A DNA stretch of 64,000 nucleotides from Chrysomallon squamiferum (Eukaryota > Mollusca > Gastropoda > Neomphalida > Peltospiridae): assembly GCA_012295275.1 (NCBI GenBank), contig CM022679.1, positions 25,836,407-25,900,406 of the forward strand. The letters are read 5' to 3'. Below the pieces are notes generated by a model. That model made no database searches, had not been told where the DNA came from, and saw only the letters and a program-made list of their open reading frames with translations. A program made the position numbers and the translations under genes. This document shows positions 1-12,488 of this stretch, one piece after another. Within the stretch, counting starts at the first letter, position 1, and every line of letters starts with the position of its first letter.

Positions 1-1475
1 GTTATTTTGAGACCTCTACTCTTTTTAAAATAAACTCTATTTTTTTCCCCTCCTATATTGTATTTCTTGTCTTTTTAACTTCAAATTGTACCTTCTCTGC
101 TTCGTAGTCTAGACATTACAACAAGTATTTTTCATGTTACTGGGTTGAGAACTGCTAAATCTCTCATTAACGGTCTTATTTATTTGCTAACAATAAAATC
201 TTAACAAAATAAATACTTGATAAATTTTCGTACGCTCCACATTAGATATTTATATTCATAAATATCACTCGTTTCACAGCAGGAGAGAGGCATTTTATCA
301 GTTTTTATTTTGTCACAGTATTAAGTTGTAGAGAAATAACCGCAGTCTGAAGAATAACCAAAAGTAGTGCAACTTTTAGGTCATTTCCGGCTGATTTTCC
401 AATGCAGTTAACAGACAGGAAGTAATCCACTGCTTTTACGTGTGTAGAGTTCATGTCGTACACCATTGTCTTCTGTACTCTGCGGTTGTGATGACATCCC
501 TGTAAAAAAAAAAAAAAAAAAAAAAATAATAATAATAATAATAATAATAAAAATAATAATGTTGATGATAATTATATTATTTATGATAATTATGAACCGA
601 TTGTGATAATAAAAATGATAACTAATGAAAACAGCGATGATGATGAAGATGATTATCATAAACGATGGAATGATTAATGCTACTACTGCTACAGAACCGT
701 TTTTTTTTTTTTTTTTTTTTGACAAAGTATTGATTAGAAACTGAGTCAGGCATCTCGAAACATTTGTTCGTGACTACCAGGACAGCTAGAATCGGCATTT
801 TAGCCACGAACAACGAATTCTGAACACATTTAAATAATTTGACTCGGTTTTAATAATGCCAGACTTGACGACTTGAAACCATGGTGCCCGAAACAAAACC
901 TCGTTCCCTTCATTATCTATTAAATAAAGTAGAACATCTCTGAAATGTTGGCACTAATAAAGATTTTATTTTTTTATTATTTTCCTCCTTATTCTTCCTA
1001 GTTTGGATAATAAACGTATAAACGTTAGTCAGTTTACCAGCAAGGGTATTGAATTAATTAACATGTTCATATAGAGTATTACAGAGTGTACCAGATCAGA
1101 ACAGTTTCTTTCGAGGTATTTTTTTTAAGCAAATTAATCGTTAAAAATGAAATAAAATTAATGGTACATTTAAACAACAACAACAGATTTTGGCTGGAGG
1201 CTGAGTTACTTCTAGATTATGATCCCCTGAGCCACAGCCCGGTCCTCCCACATGTAAATCCGATGTTGATTCCGTCACAACCATATTGTTATAATCAATT
1301 TTTTTTTTTTTCGTTGTTGCAATTAGATCGCGCGCGCGGGTGTTGTCCTCACCAGGCCGGAACTACTCTTTCAAGCCGCGTGGCGTTCATTCACTCGCCG
1401 TATTGTTTACGGGTCGAGTCGCCACAGTTATGTATCATCAATTTTCTTTATATTTTTAATTTTGAAATGTTTAGA

Positions 1476-1567
1476 TACGTATTTAGATGCCTTGGTAACA
1501 GAACACCGGAAAATCCAGAAATCCGGAAAAACTCAGGCCCCATGGATAATTGGCCCGGTACCTGTAT
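1476..1567 (+). repeat. Left member of a ~95-bp inverted repeat pair
   Basis: This segment matches the reverse complement of 2481-2580 over most of its length. Shared blocks include GCCTTGGTA, CCGGAAAATCCA, ACTCAGGCCCCA and the inner end GGTACCTGTAT. The copies differ at scattered bases and small indels, so they are old. The inner ends read ...CCTGTA / TACAGG..., as expected for ends of TA-inserting DNA transposon remnants. Confidence 0.75.
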
Positions 1568-2480
1568 TTCTCTTGAAAGTTGAAAGCATCTTTACATTTT
1601 GCCACAGTTTCGTCCAGTCACCGCATGGATAGTGATGGGCTAGCGGGCTTTCGCTGTTTCCATCAAATTATACTTTTTAAATAATCATGTAATCAAATTT
1701 TTGAATATCTGCAAAATGCATGTGATCAGAATCAGACAATAAACCCAGTTCTTTTAAGTTGTATACAAAGTATATTAATTGAGATGGACATAAGAAAATG
1801 ACTGTACAGAATTACATGTTTTCTTAAAGGCCCTGTCTTAACAAAATATCAGCGCTTACAAATTATTACTTTTATGATGGAGACAATGGCTTCGTTGTGT
1901 TGCATTGTTTAATTTCGCCCTTTCAAAATAACACTTTGCTCTAATGTGTTTATTTTTCTAGCCCAGCGTGAACATGTAATATCAGTTTACTTTTCAGAAG
2001 AATGTATTAAAGAAACATCACAATGTGCATTAACCTACCACTATTTCTACTTCAAGTCCTGCAATATTTCCAAACACTGTCCATGTTCTTAGCCAGCTGA
2101 AACAAAATGGGAGGAAAAAGACGAAATAAGCAATGAAAAGATATTTAACATTTTTATCATTAAAAGTGTTATAACCTGAAAACCAAGTTTTAATGCTAAA
2201 ACCATCTACATCTACCTGTTCCTTTGAAGACTCAAGGACACTTTTCAGCTTTTTTTTGCTTTATAGTATATTTATGTACTCATTTCAGCACAACTGTCAT
2301 TAAATCAATAAATCGTTATATGTTTCTGTTTGCCATACTGTTTTCACCTCACTGCTTGGCCATACATCTAACTGAGGAGTATTGTTTATCCAGATCCATG
2401 GTAAACTCTTCCACATTAGCAACCTCAACCTGGATCTCTTTTTCGTCTTGTTCTGCTGATTAGGGTTTTACTGAATATTG

Positions 2481-2580
2481 ATACAGGTACCGGATCTTTT
2501 ATCCGGACTCCTTGGGGCCTGAGTCATTACGGGTTTATGGATTTTCCGGTTTTCTGGTACCAAGGCGTCTAAATATGTAA
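2481..2580 (-). repeat. Right member of a ~95-bp inverted repeat pair
   Basis: It is the reverse-complement partner of 1476-1567, about 910 bp away. It starts ATACAGGTACCGGAT and ends near GGCGTCTAAATATG. No coding frame lies between the arms. Confidence 0.75.
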
Positions 2581-2611
2581 ATAATTAAGTATAAGCATTT
2601 TAAAATTAAAA

Positions 2612-2615
<4 letters not shown>

Positions 2616-2692
<77 letters not shown>
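2616..2692. repeat. (AG)n microsatellite
   Basis: A near-perfect AG dinucleotide run of about 77 bases. Confidence 0.98.
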
Positions 2693-2696
<4 letters not shown>

Positions 2697-4509
2697 TATT
2701 TTTTTAAAAGCGCCACATAATATAATCATATCGACATACACACATAGACACACACAACAACAACAACAACAACAGCAACAACTGTTTCAAAGTAAATTAA
2801 AATACATAAATTCCTCACAAATAAGGAGAATTTACATAAACAAAACGTAATACTAATATCATACTATTCAATAATTATTTGAGAGATAAAATATTATAAT
2901 TGTAGAACATAATTCATCGAGAAGAAACAGACCTTCCCTGTCAACACATTTCTCTGTGTTACCTTTTTTCTTTTTATTGTTAAAATAATTCACCTGTTTT
3001 TATCTAGGCAGATTATAGTGGTTTCAGTATTTCGTTTGAATGCAATTCATTCTTAATTAAGTCGTTTGGATATAACATGTTAAATTGGTTCTATGTTTTT
3101 CATGTCAATACTTTCGAGTTAAAGAATGAAAATGTAATTCAGTCGTATGAACTCTGTTGTAGAATGGGTAAACTGTTTCTAACGCTGATGTGAGAATATA
3201 AGATAAACAGATAATTTTGATATATTAATTAAGATTTCTGTAATTAATATCAAGTATTTTATAAATTCAGATTATTTTATATTTTTATTATTTCATATTA
3301 AACGGCCCATTTGGCTACTTTGTTATTTTGTTTCTCTTATTACTTCAAAGAATATAACTCATAAGTCATAAGGGGAATAACTCTTATTGTCTTATACAGA
3401 TATTAACATAAAATTGTCCATCTCGTAATTGAGCAACATCAAGTTGAAAATGTATTGTTAAGGAAGTAAATAGTAGAAAAAACAAAATATTACAGCATCA
3501 AATGTATTATTATTTGCAAGTTGTGTCACAAAAGAAAAATCATCAGTTTAAAAATTAGTCTTGACAATTCTTTGCATAAACTATTCTAATCCTGTGTTTT
3601 ATTATTTTAATCACGTATTTAAATATTTTACATGCTTACGTATGCACATTTTCTGCAATGGCTCAGACAATGAATAAACATTTTCTGAATGTAAAGTTTT
3701 TGATATTCTTATTTTAGTCTTGGCATCAACGACTGGATCACGATTCTTGTCTGATGCTGATTTGCACAGCAGCCAACATCTTCCTGATATACATTTTGCG
3801 CTCTCTATCTATAGAAATACAGATTAATTTAATTAATATGTTCACTTATCTAAACATGGTAGATTAATAATCTCGTATATTTTAATCACTGGTAATACAC
3901 AAGAGTTTACAGGTTTCTGTAAAGTATTTAATAACATTTTAAAACGATATTAAATATACCTTTGCAATGTGTGTGTGTGTGTGTGTGTGTTTCAAATGTA
4001 TTTTTAATGTAGAATTAATTTATTAAAAATTAAGAAATAAAAACTTATGAAAGCTGAAACGTAAATAGAAGAAAAAAAAAGAAAAGAAATTTAACATTTT
4101 AGAAAATGGACTGTTGATCTTAATCAAATTCTTTTAAATTAACAAGTAAACAAACGTAATTAATTTTAAATAATATAGGTTTCTCGAGATTCATAACTGA
4201 CTAACTTACTAACTAAATTAATAAATAAATAACAAAATGAGGAAAAGAAAAAGAAGACAACTTCTAATGCTAAATTACCTTTTTCCTCTTCTCTTATTCT
4301 TTGATGTCTACATTGGAGCAGGCAGAGGTTTTACAGTTTTCACTGGTGGAAATTCAGTCTTTTTAGCAATTTTCATTCTCACTCAGTAAACCCTGTGTGT
4401 GTTGAGAATGACTCTTCTTGAAGACCCATACAATGTCCGCTACAGTGCTCTAAGAATGAGAATTTTACAGTTTTGCATTTTTAATGTTTGTAGACATCCC
4501 TGTAAATTT

Positions 4510-4512
4510 AAA

Positions 4513-4544
<32 letters not shown>

Positions 4545-4575
4545 TAATAATAATAATAATAATAATAATAATATA
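4510..4575. repeat. (AAT)n microsatellite in the left inverted arm
   Basis: An imperfect AAT trinucleotide run. Its partner in the right arm is the longer (ATT)n run near 41464-41559, so the array has changed length since duplication. Confidence 0.95.
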
Positions 4576-6663
4576 AATAAATAAATTAATTAATTAATTA
4601 AAAAATGAAAAACGAAGGCAATTTGGAACCTGGTTAAAAATAAGGTGAAGTTTAGTTCGACAGGGCGAGTTTTTCTCCCGCGTTGCCCCCCACCCCTATC
4701 TAATGATCCCTGGTATTAAACAGTTTATGTCCAATAAATAAAATAATATGAAAATGCTTTTTAAACTTGTGAAAGAAACTAATGAAATCTAATCATAACA
4801 ACATAAAATTAAAAAAATATGAAATTAAAAATAAGATGATAACAACTCGAGACTGAGTGAAACTGTGATAGTTTTAAAAAACATGTAACATGATGACAAT
4901 GATTTAAAAAATGTTGACACTTTGTTTTAGAGTCTGATTAGATACATTATGATGTGAAGTTGTTGTTTGACTGGTTACAGTGAGCGCTTGATCTTTTCGG
5001 GTCAATAAGCTTCGCTGGAGCAGTTGAATAACTGATAAATCTTAGGAAACAGGTTGACTAGACAAGCAAAATAATTTAGTTTTATATAATTGTGGAGTTT
5101 AAGTCTACGACAAACGATTTGTCACTCATAAGTCGAGATACCACTGTAAGTATATATATATATAACATGAAACTGTTTAAACTGACACTCGTTTGTGAAA
5201 CCAACGAATTTTTCCTTCTCATGATCTTGTTTGAAAATGCCAATATTTTGTTTTTTTTAATAATATCTTTTCATAAAGAAGAGAGAGAAAGAAAGATTTC
5301 ATGTTATATTTTATGTTTGCATTATGGCTTAGTTGGGGATTTTGGGGTTTTTTTTAAAAGAATATCTTTAAAAAAATTTGGGGGCGATGAGCTAGGTTGA
5401 CCTTCGTGATAGTTGTGCATGATTCGTGGAATTAATACTATTTCAATGTGAGTAGTGTATTTACTGTACTTAGTTTGAAGCAGAAAGCATAAATACAATC
5501 ATACTATAGCGATATTTCGTTACATCATTTCTCACTAAACGATATACGAACGTGGTACTGTATACATTAATGCGCATGTGTATAGGACACTTAACCTAGA
5601 ATTCTGAGGTATGAAATAAACAAAATATATAACATTCCAGGGTCTATCTGATCTGTTGTTATGCCGTGAACAGTTGGTAGCATTCACTAATAATAATAAT
5701 AAGAAGAAGAAGAAGAAGAAGAAGAAGAATAGAATAAAAGAATGTGATGAGGTACATGCGTACTCTGTTGACAGAAACTTTAGGAAATCGTTTCCAGCTC
5801 CAGAGAAAACTAATATAGAAAAAATGAAATAAAAACTACTAATAATAATAAATTAAAATAACATAAATGAAATAAAATAAAACAAAATAAAAAAAGAAAG
5901 AAGTAACTTTAAACAATATACAATTTAGATGTATTCAGTGTCCAAAACAATAGAAATTTATTTAGTCAGCATATCTTGCCACTACGTACATACGTGTATA
6001 CTACATGTAACATTATGGTCGGTTTGTTTCTTTCTGATTTAACGAATGGACATCAGTTTGTGAGCTGAAATGGAACGGACAGCATTATATGCATAATCGT
6101 ACAATCAAAATCTTTGATCTCTACATATTACAGTTTTTTATGTTTTAGGCTCAATAAATGGTTGTTATAATACCAACACTAATAATTCAAACCATGCAAT
6201 CAACAATTTGTTAATACATAAATTCGAAGTTAGTTTTCTAATAATTTTGTTATCTTTTTCTTTTCAGTTGGTAAATTTATCAAAAGTTAATCAATGTTCA
6301 GATTGCTAGAAAGAGCACTGGATAAGACATTTTCTCATATAAAAAGTTTTATATACACATACACACACAGAAACATGCATATTTTTTTTTTGTGGTCTGT
6401 AAATGCTGCGTTAATGTTTCTGATTATCAGTTTTTAAACTAACTCCTCTCTCTCTCTCACAGAAACACACAGAGACACATATAGACATATTAAAAAATCT
6501 TAATAACATAAAATAAAATAAAATATAAATAACCTATCAAATAAATTTTTAATAATTATTATAAAAGGAAAAAAATAAATAAATAAAGGTATTAAATAAT
6601 TAATAAGTACAAGAAGATTTACAAGTTTTGATAAAGCACTTAACATTATATAATTATTATGTG

Positions 6664-6912
6664 TCACGTATACGTAGCTCTGAACAAGTAATAGTTCCCA
6701 GGGATCTGTTTTACATCAATAATAGCTCTTTCTATAGGTATTACTCTGGGAAAAATAAAACAATAAAAATTGCGCTGAATCATTTTCTTAATCAGTGACA
6801 TCTGACAACTGCTCCGAGGTATGAAAGAGACAAAAACAAAAAGATAACGTTTTAAGACTATAGCAAGATTTATGTATTGTGTTAAACCGCTGAATCTGCA
6901 CAAGTAAGTCAT
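6664..6912 (-). other. 82-codon open frame in the dispersed repeat, doubtful gene
   Basis: An 82-codon frame starting MTYLCRFSGL recurs at the homologous position in other repeat copies (31238-31483 and 38786-39034, both +), and is frameshifted in the copy near 34960. I recognise no domain. Equal length in three copies may only reflect their common ancestry. I treat it as probably non-coding. Confidence 0.25.
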
Positions 6913-7085
6913 GTAACACTCACCACACGTGAAGTTTCGGAAGATCGGCTTACAGTTAACGTTTACAGCAATTCAAAGATGACAAGGCGACTGACTCGAG
7001 AGCGTGATCCAGGTCTAAACACGAAACCAATATACATTTCAAAGTTTTTGTTTTAGATATATATAAAGACTAAATCCAAAGATAT

Positions 7086-7145
<60 letters not shown>

Positions 7146-7867
7146 TTAATGTTTTTGTTTTGTTTAGTTAATGAGTCTATTGAAACTATGAATTATTACA
7201 TGCACCAAACTTTTTATTCTGAAGTTACTTATATCAGGGAATCAATAAGAGATTGCATGTGGTTTGCAACTGAAAATAAAAAGACTTAACATGCAGTTTC
7301 TGATGGAAACGTTTTAATATTTCCGAGTAATAATAATAATGATAAGTCACCAAAAACAATAATCAATTTAATATATACAAATTTAACTAGCTTTAAAGTG
7401 ATACAGGAGTAAAAAATTATAATTATTAAGCTTGAAGTTAACAAATAGGGTGAAATTTTAAAAATAAATTGTCAGTATAAAAGACTAATGAAAAAACAAA
7501 ATTCATAAATATAACAATTCATGATAAATAAAATATTGAAACTAACTCTGTAATGTAAGCTAATAGTATATAAAAAACATACTTCCACAGTCATTTATGA
7601 TTACAATACTAAACATTTTCATTATGGATAACCATCAAATGCAGACAGTGTATGAAATATTGTGATATAAAAAATTAAGTAAATAAATAAGTCTTTAAAA
7701 AGGAAAAGCTGAATCAGTCTTGAAAGTTCTTTATCAAAAGAACAGACATCATGTTCATATTTACATGGCCTGTTTATCTTTTGCCCGGCGTTTCAAAAAA
7801 ATTAAAACTGAATGCATCAAAATAAGATTGTTTTTAATCAAAGCCAAGTTATTTTGACTTTTAACCT

Positions 7868-8067
7868 NNNNNNNNNNNNNNNNNNNNNNNNNNNNNNNNN
7901 NNNNNNNNNNNNNNNNNNNNNNNNNNNNNNNNNNNNNNNNNNNNNNNNNNNNNNNNNNNNNNNNNNNNNNNNNNNNNNNNNNNNNNNNNNNNNNNNNNNN
8001 NNNNNNNNNNNNNNNNNNNNNNNNNNNNNNNNNNNNNNNNNNNNNNNNNNNNNNNNNNNNNNNNNNN
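7868..8067. other. Assembly gap (200 N)
   Basis: Exactly 200 ambiguous bases, a round number typical of a placeholder gap. On its left is the inner end of the inverted-duplication arm; on its right is the broken RS-rich exon. The two flanks may not really be adjacent. Confidence 0.99.
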
Positions 8068-8078
8068 CTAAGACATAC

Positions 8079-8333
8079 TTTCTGTTTCTGTCTCTGATCT
8101 TTTGACTTTGATCTCTTTCTTCTGTCCCTATCACGATCCCAATCTCTGTCCCTTTCTCGATCTCTTTTTTCCCTGTCACGTGATCTACTTCTGACCTCCG
8201 CCTGTCACGTGATCGAGATCGCTTCAATCGATCCTTTGATCGCGACCTCCTTGACCTTTACTGGACTACGAGATCGACTTCTTTTCTACGATCTCTGTCT
8301 CTGTCCCTTGATGAACTTCTACGACGATAGGAT
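8079..8333 (-). pseudogene. RS/RD-rich splicing-factor-like exon, frame-broken
   Basis: On the minus strand a good acceptor (T-rich tract, then TTTCATTTCAG) is followed by 255 bases rich in Arg, Ser, Asp and Lys codons, and then a possible donor (AAA|GTATGT). No single frame is open throughout. Reading S-R-D-R runs requires switching frame at least three times, near 8281, 8255 and 8185. Segments read SYRRRSSSRDRDRDRRK, then SRSRSPVKVK, then RSRSKDRLKRSRSRD, then RSRSRDREKRDRERD. This is typical of an RS domain of an SR-type or U1/LUC7-like splicing protein, but the gene cannot be named from the tail alone. The breaks lie beside the N gap and look like one-base assembly errors, though a decayed pseudogene is possible. 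Other exons of this gene are not seen. Confidence 0.6.
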
Positions 8334-10148
8334 CTGAAATGAAAAAAAAAATATTTGAGAAAATGTACAATTTAATGTTTTCATTTTGCTAATAAAACAT
8401 TTAAAAAATTTAGTTTTTTTATTAAAAGAGGACTGACTTTTTAATTAAAAAAGGAATAGTAATATTTTATGACAAATATATTGTCGTCATACAATCAACT
8501 CATTTTTTAAAATGGACTATAATTTTCTAAATAATTATGAATGTTTATCACTTTATGCATTTAAATGATACGCTAATAGAAGTTATTTAAGAAAGATAAA
8601 TTGGAAACAAATTTCTAAATTCTTTTTGCTTTTGATCATTATATGTATGTATGTATGTATATATATATTTACATAGTTATGTATGTATGTATGTACCTTG
8701 CATTTATTATGTAAAATAAATTTATGAAGTATGATTAGGGATTAATAATAATATAATATCACCGTGACACTGACTATTGCATGACATAATCATAATGTTA
8801 TCTTTGTTGAACAGAACTATGATACTATCAGAATCTGAGAATGCTTTAATTATTCTGATGAAAACATGCCGTGCATAACCCAGGCCTACGTGAAATCACC
8901 ATGCAGCAACAGTAAATTAATAACGAATGAAGTAAACACTTGTATAATTTGGTACTTGGTCAAGTGACTTGGACTAGAGTTAATACAATTTGTACTGAAA
9001 AAAAACGAAGTACAAAATACTAAAATAGGGTTCCACGTGTTAATTAATTAGTATATGAATTTTATTCACCTGTTTTCTCTTGGCATAATGCATTAACTTG
9101 TTAAAGCAATAAGTCAGTATCTTCAGTTCTAATTAAAATTAAAATAATAATTTTTAAAAACATTCAATCCATTATGATTACAACAATAACGATAAATCGG
9201 CGTTTGTGTTACGCCATTAAAGTGCTTTCCGGTTGTCGTGCCATATATAAGTTTTAGTAATATACACTTTAAATAACAAATTTTTGCAGAAATTAAATTA
9301 ATATATATTATTTGCCAAATTTATAATATAATGAGGTAATAATACTAATTAATGGGATGAATACGACAAACATAAATGAAATTAAACGCATGCGCATGTG
9401 GGCAGGAACCACGTGCTCTTATAAAATAACAACAGCAATGGTTTAAAACAGCAAAGAAGACATACAGTTTTTTTAAATAGCAAAGTATAATTTTCTATTA
9501 TATAGCAATTTTACTTTTTAATTTGTATGAGTCGATATCACTTAAATGTATCAAATAATGAGGAAAACGTGTTATGATGTTGAAGCGCGAATTTCTTCTA
9601 TGCTTCATTGCTTACAAGTTCAAGAAGTTACACTTTACAATACTGAATTATTATTATAGTGAATACAACTACCAGAGCTAGACAAATTTTGAAGTCGATT
9701 TAATAATATACAAATTTTAAGTTAAATATAATTGAAAATATAATAGACTTTCTTTTCTATTTTGCACCATTTTCCTAACGAAAGAGAAAAGGTATAATAT
9801 ACTATCGCTACTCGCGTACTCTGCATTGCATTTGCAGTGCATGAAATTTACGATAACGATCTCGACGAACTGATGAATGATCGTTATCAATATGAATATC
9901 ATTATCATGATTAAAAAATCTTTATCAACATATATAAAATGATACATTAATCTGTATTTATGCATTAGCGTGCAGTATTTTAAAATAAAACGTACACTCA
10001 AGTAACATGAATCATCTACTGTAGTGAAATGTAAAAATAAAAAGTGTAAGTCTTAATTATTATTAGCAGCATTACCCGTAACCTAGTTTTGCCATATAAT
10101 AAATAAAACAGACTTGTTTTCAGATCTGAATCTACAGATACATCTAAA
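8334..10148. other. Non-coding region upstream of GAR1
   Basis: No exon can be supported. The region holds a (GTAT)n-like patch near 8643-8695. Near 9387-9415 there is a GCATGCGCATG palindromic element (NRF-1-like) and a CACGTG E-box, which would be reasonable parts of a housekeeping promoter for GAR1 and/or the divergent RS-rich gene. A possible 5' UTR acceptor (TTGTTTTCAG) lies about 25 bases before the GAR1 start codon. Confidence 0.5.
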
Positions 10149-12488
10149 ATGTCATTTCGAGGTCGTGGAGGGGGTGGACGTAGTTTTCGTGGTGGAGGAG
10201 GAAGAGGTAACGTAATATTTGAATTAAGAAAATATATGTATTTTAATAAATATATATTTCTTTTGCTTTGATATAAATTTTAGAAAGTACCCTTTTTTGG
10301 ATTCCTAGATTATAGATAGAAATATTTTTAATTATTAAAGAAAAACACATTTGTTATGATAAAACATTAATGCAATTATTAAACTTGTTGCTGTTGTTGT
10401 TTCAGGTGGTGGTAGAGGTGGGGGACGGGGTGGTTACCGGGGTGGTGGAGGTGGAAGATTTTATCAGGATCAAGGACCCCCAGAGGAGGTTGTAGGTATG
10501 TATTTCAGTGTCTTTGTTTATTTAATACTTTTTACATTTGCCTCAGAGTTTCTTTTTTTGTTCTTTTATTCAATATAAGTTTATATTAAATAAAAGAATG
10601 AAAATTAAACTTGTGGAAAATATTGTTATTTCTATTTTCTAAATACCGAAAGTCGCATAAATAAAGTTTAGATAACCTGGAGTTTGTAAAATTGCTAGTC
10701 CATTTATCAGTATCTGTCAAATGCTAATAATTGTTTTTTTTTGTTTTCTTGTTCTTTCAGAAATGGGTTTTTTTACCCACCCTTGTGAAGATGACTTAGT
10801 GTGCAAATCAACCAATGAAAAAATTCCTTACTTTAATGCACCGATTTTTCTCGATAACAAGCAGCAAGTTGGAAAAGTGGATGAAATATTTGGTCAGATC
10901 AAAGATGTTGTATCTTTTCTTCAAATAAGAACATTAAGTAATAATGTTAATGATAAATTACCACGAGCTTTCATATTACTAATTTATTACCTCTTATTAA
11001 AATGACTAAAACTCTCTTTTATGTAAATTTCCTTACCTTTTGAAGTATTTTTCTGTTAAACTTTCTGGGTACATGAAAGCAACTTCTTTCTCCAAGGCCA
11101 CAAAAGTAAGTAGTTGATTTTATTTAAAAAAAAAAATTATATACAATAGTTTTAAGCAATTTATGTATGACATATTTATTTTGAATTACAATAATTTATT
11201 TTAAAAATGAAATGTTTAAAAAATCGGAGTCTGGAATTTTTGTGGGACTGACTTCTGATGTCATAACAAATATTTAACTTTCATATTATTGTCAGTTTTG
11301 GTGTTTAAAAAACCCTCTGAAATAAACAACAAGACCAAAGGGGAATTAATGTAGCTGCTGAAATAAAATGTTAAGATGGCTGAGGGTAGAATCAATTTAC
11401 AAAATTTTATAATTCAGTTTATTCTATAGCCAAAGCTAATTTTGAAAAACACCTTTTCAAAACAACTACGAAAAGTTAAAGTGTACTATTTTGTAAAATT
11501 CACGAATTCTAAAATACACAGGCATGAAAGTCTGTTCATTATTACTTTTTAAATTATATTTGTATTTATTATTATTTATGTTATACGTTTTATTTATTTT
11601 TTCAGTTGTTCATTGACCCTCAAAAACTACTTCCCCTGCAGAGGTTTCTACCAAGGCCACCAGGACAGAAACGAGGCGTTTCCAAGGGAGACAGAGGACG
11701 AGGTGGAGGGGGCAGAGGATTTGGTACAGTCTACTTCAAATCAGTCTCAGCTGGTTTCTTTTCACTGAGTTTCACTCTTGTTGTTTTACATGTTGCTGGG
11801 ACTATATCAGTTTTTATGAAGGGGGTCGCTAGTTCCTAACATTCAGTAATTGCCAGAGAATCATTGGGTATTATTTTATCCAATAGTTAGGCTAGAATTG
11901 GTAGAGACAGATAATGTATTTAAAAATCATCACTATAATGTATATATTTAAAAAGTGACAATATGTTACTAGAAACCTTTAATACAGTTGTCTTACTATG
12001 GCTGATCCATGGCTTATATTTCTGCTAATGTTTCCAGTGGAAGCTGTTAATTTCAACTTTTGTGTAGTTGTTTATATGTTATGGTTTTAATTTTATTACA
12101 TCTCCATGCATGTTACTGGAGTATTTGGTTTCAACTTAAATGTTGATTGTTTGCATGAATCTGAACAATTTTGTATTTAATTACATTTGCCTACATGTCG
12201 GTGGAAACTTCAGTTTTGTAAGTGTGGATTTCTATGCAGTAGTGACTAGTTTCTAAAACTTCTGGTAATTTCCATTTATTGTAAACATCAAATCTCTCAT
12301 CATAATTTACAGGTGGCCGAGGAGGTGGATTTAGAGGCGGGCGAGGAGGATTCAGGGGAGGAAGAGGAGGGGACAGGGGTGGCAGAGGTGGAGGTTTTCG
12401 GGGCAGAGGGAGAGGAGACAACAACAGAGGTGGTGGAGGTGGATTCAGAGGAGGAGGAGGTTTTAATTCTAGAAAAAGTTTTGACTGA
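10149..12488 (+). CDS. GAR1: H/ACA ribonucleoprotein complex subunit 1 (GAR1)
   Basis: GAR1 is a core protein of nucleolar and Cajal-body H/ACA RNPs, with dyskerin, NOP10 and NHP2. It supports pseudouridylation of rRNA and snRNA and, in animals, telomerase RNP. Six exons join in phase: 10149-10206, 10406-10495, 10761-10909, 11046-11105, 11606-11723, 12313-12488, giving 651 nt and 216 residues ending at TGA. All introns have GT...AG borders. Residues 1-45 are an RGG-type Gly/Arg tail. The core beta-barrel follows (about 50-140) with family signatures [36 protein letters not shown] and [19 protein letters not shown] second RGG tail fills about 145-211. The length matches animal GAR1. The start is the first ATG and gives [11 protein letters not shown], as in orthologues. 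I see no lesions. Confidence 0.97.

Larger units (their letters stand above)
1..2912. other. Non-coding AT-rich intergenic DNA
   Basis: I see no exon I can support here. Open frames in this stretch are low-complexity translations of poly-A, poly-T and (AAT)n tracts (about 503-560 and 698-720). It contains an inverted ~95-bp pair and a long (AG)n tract, listed separately, and a locally CpG-rich patch near 1325-1430. Confidence 0.7.
2913..7867 (-). repeat. Left arm of a ~5-kb inverted segmental duplication
   Basis: Read in reverse complement, this block matches 37722-43146 with colinear landmarks: the outer edge TTCTTCTCGATGAA (2913 versus 43146), the (ATT)n block, the pogo/mariner-like motif at 5142-5146 versus 40889, and the inner edge AGGTTAAAAGTCAAAATAA. 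The left arm is shorter because the right arm carries an extra internal duplication near 39.05-39.36 kb. It ends exactly where the N gap begins, so its true inner end is unknown. The only ORFs are low-complexity or repeat-derived. Homology ends sharply at 2913. Confidence 0.85.

Noticed and set aside
1086-1583. 165-codon plus-strand frame
   Set aside because: It crosses a poly-T tract and the inverted-repeat arm at 1476-1567, has no domain, and lacks splice or homology support.
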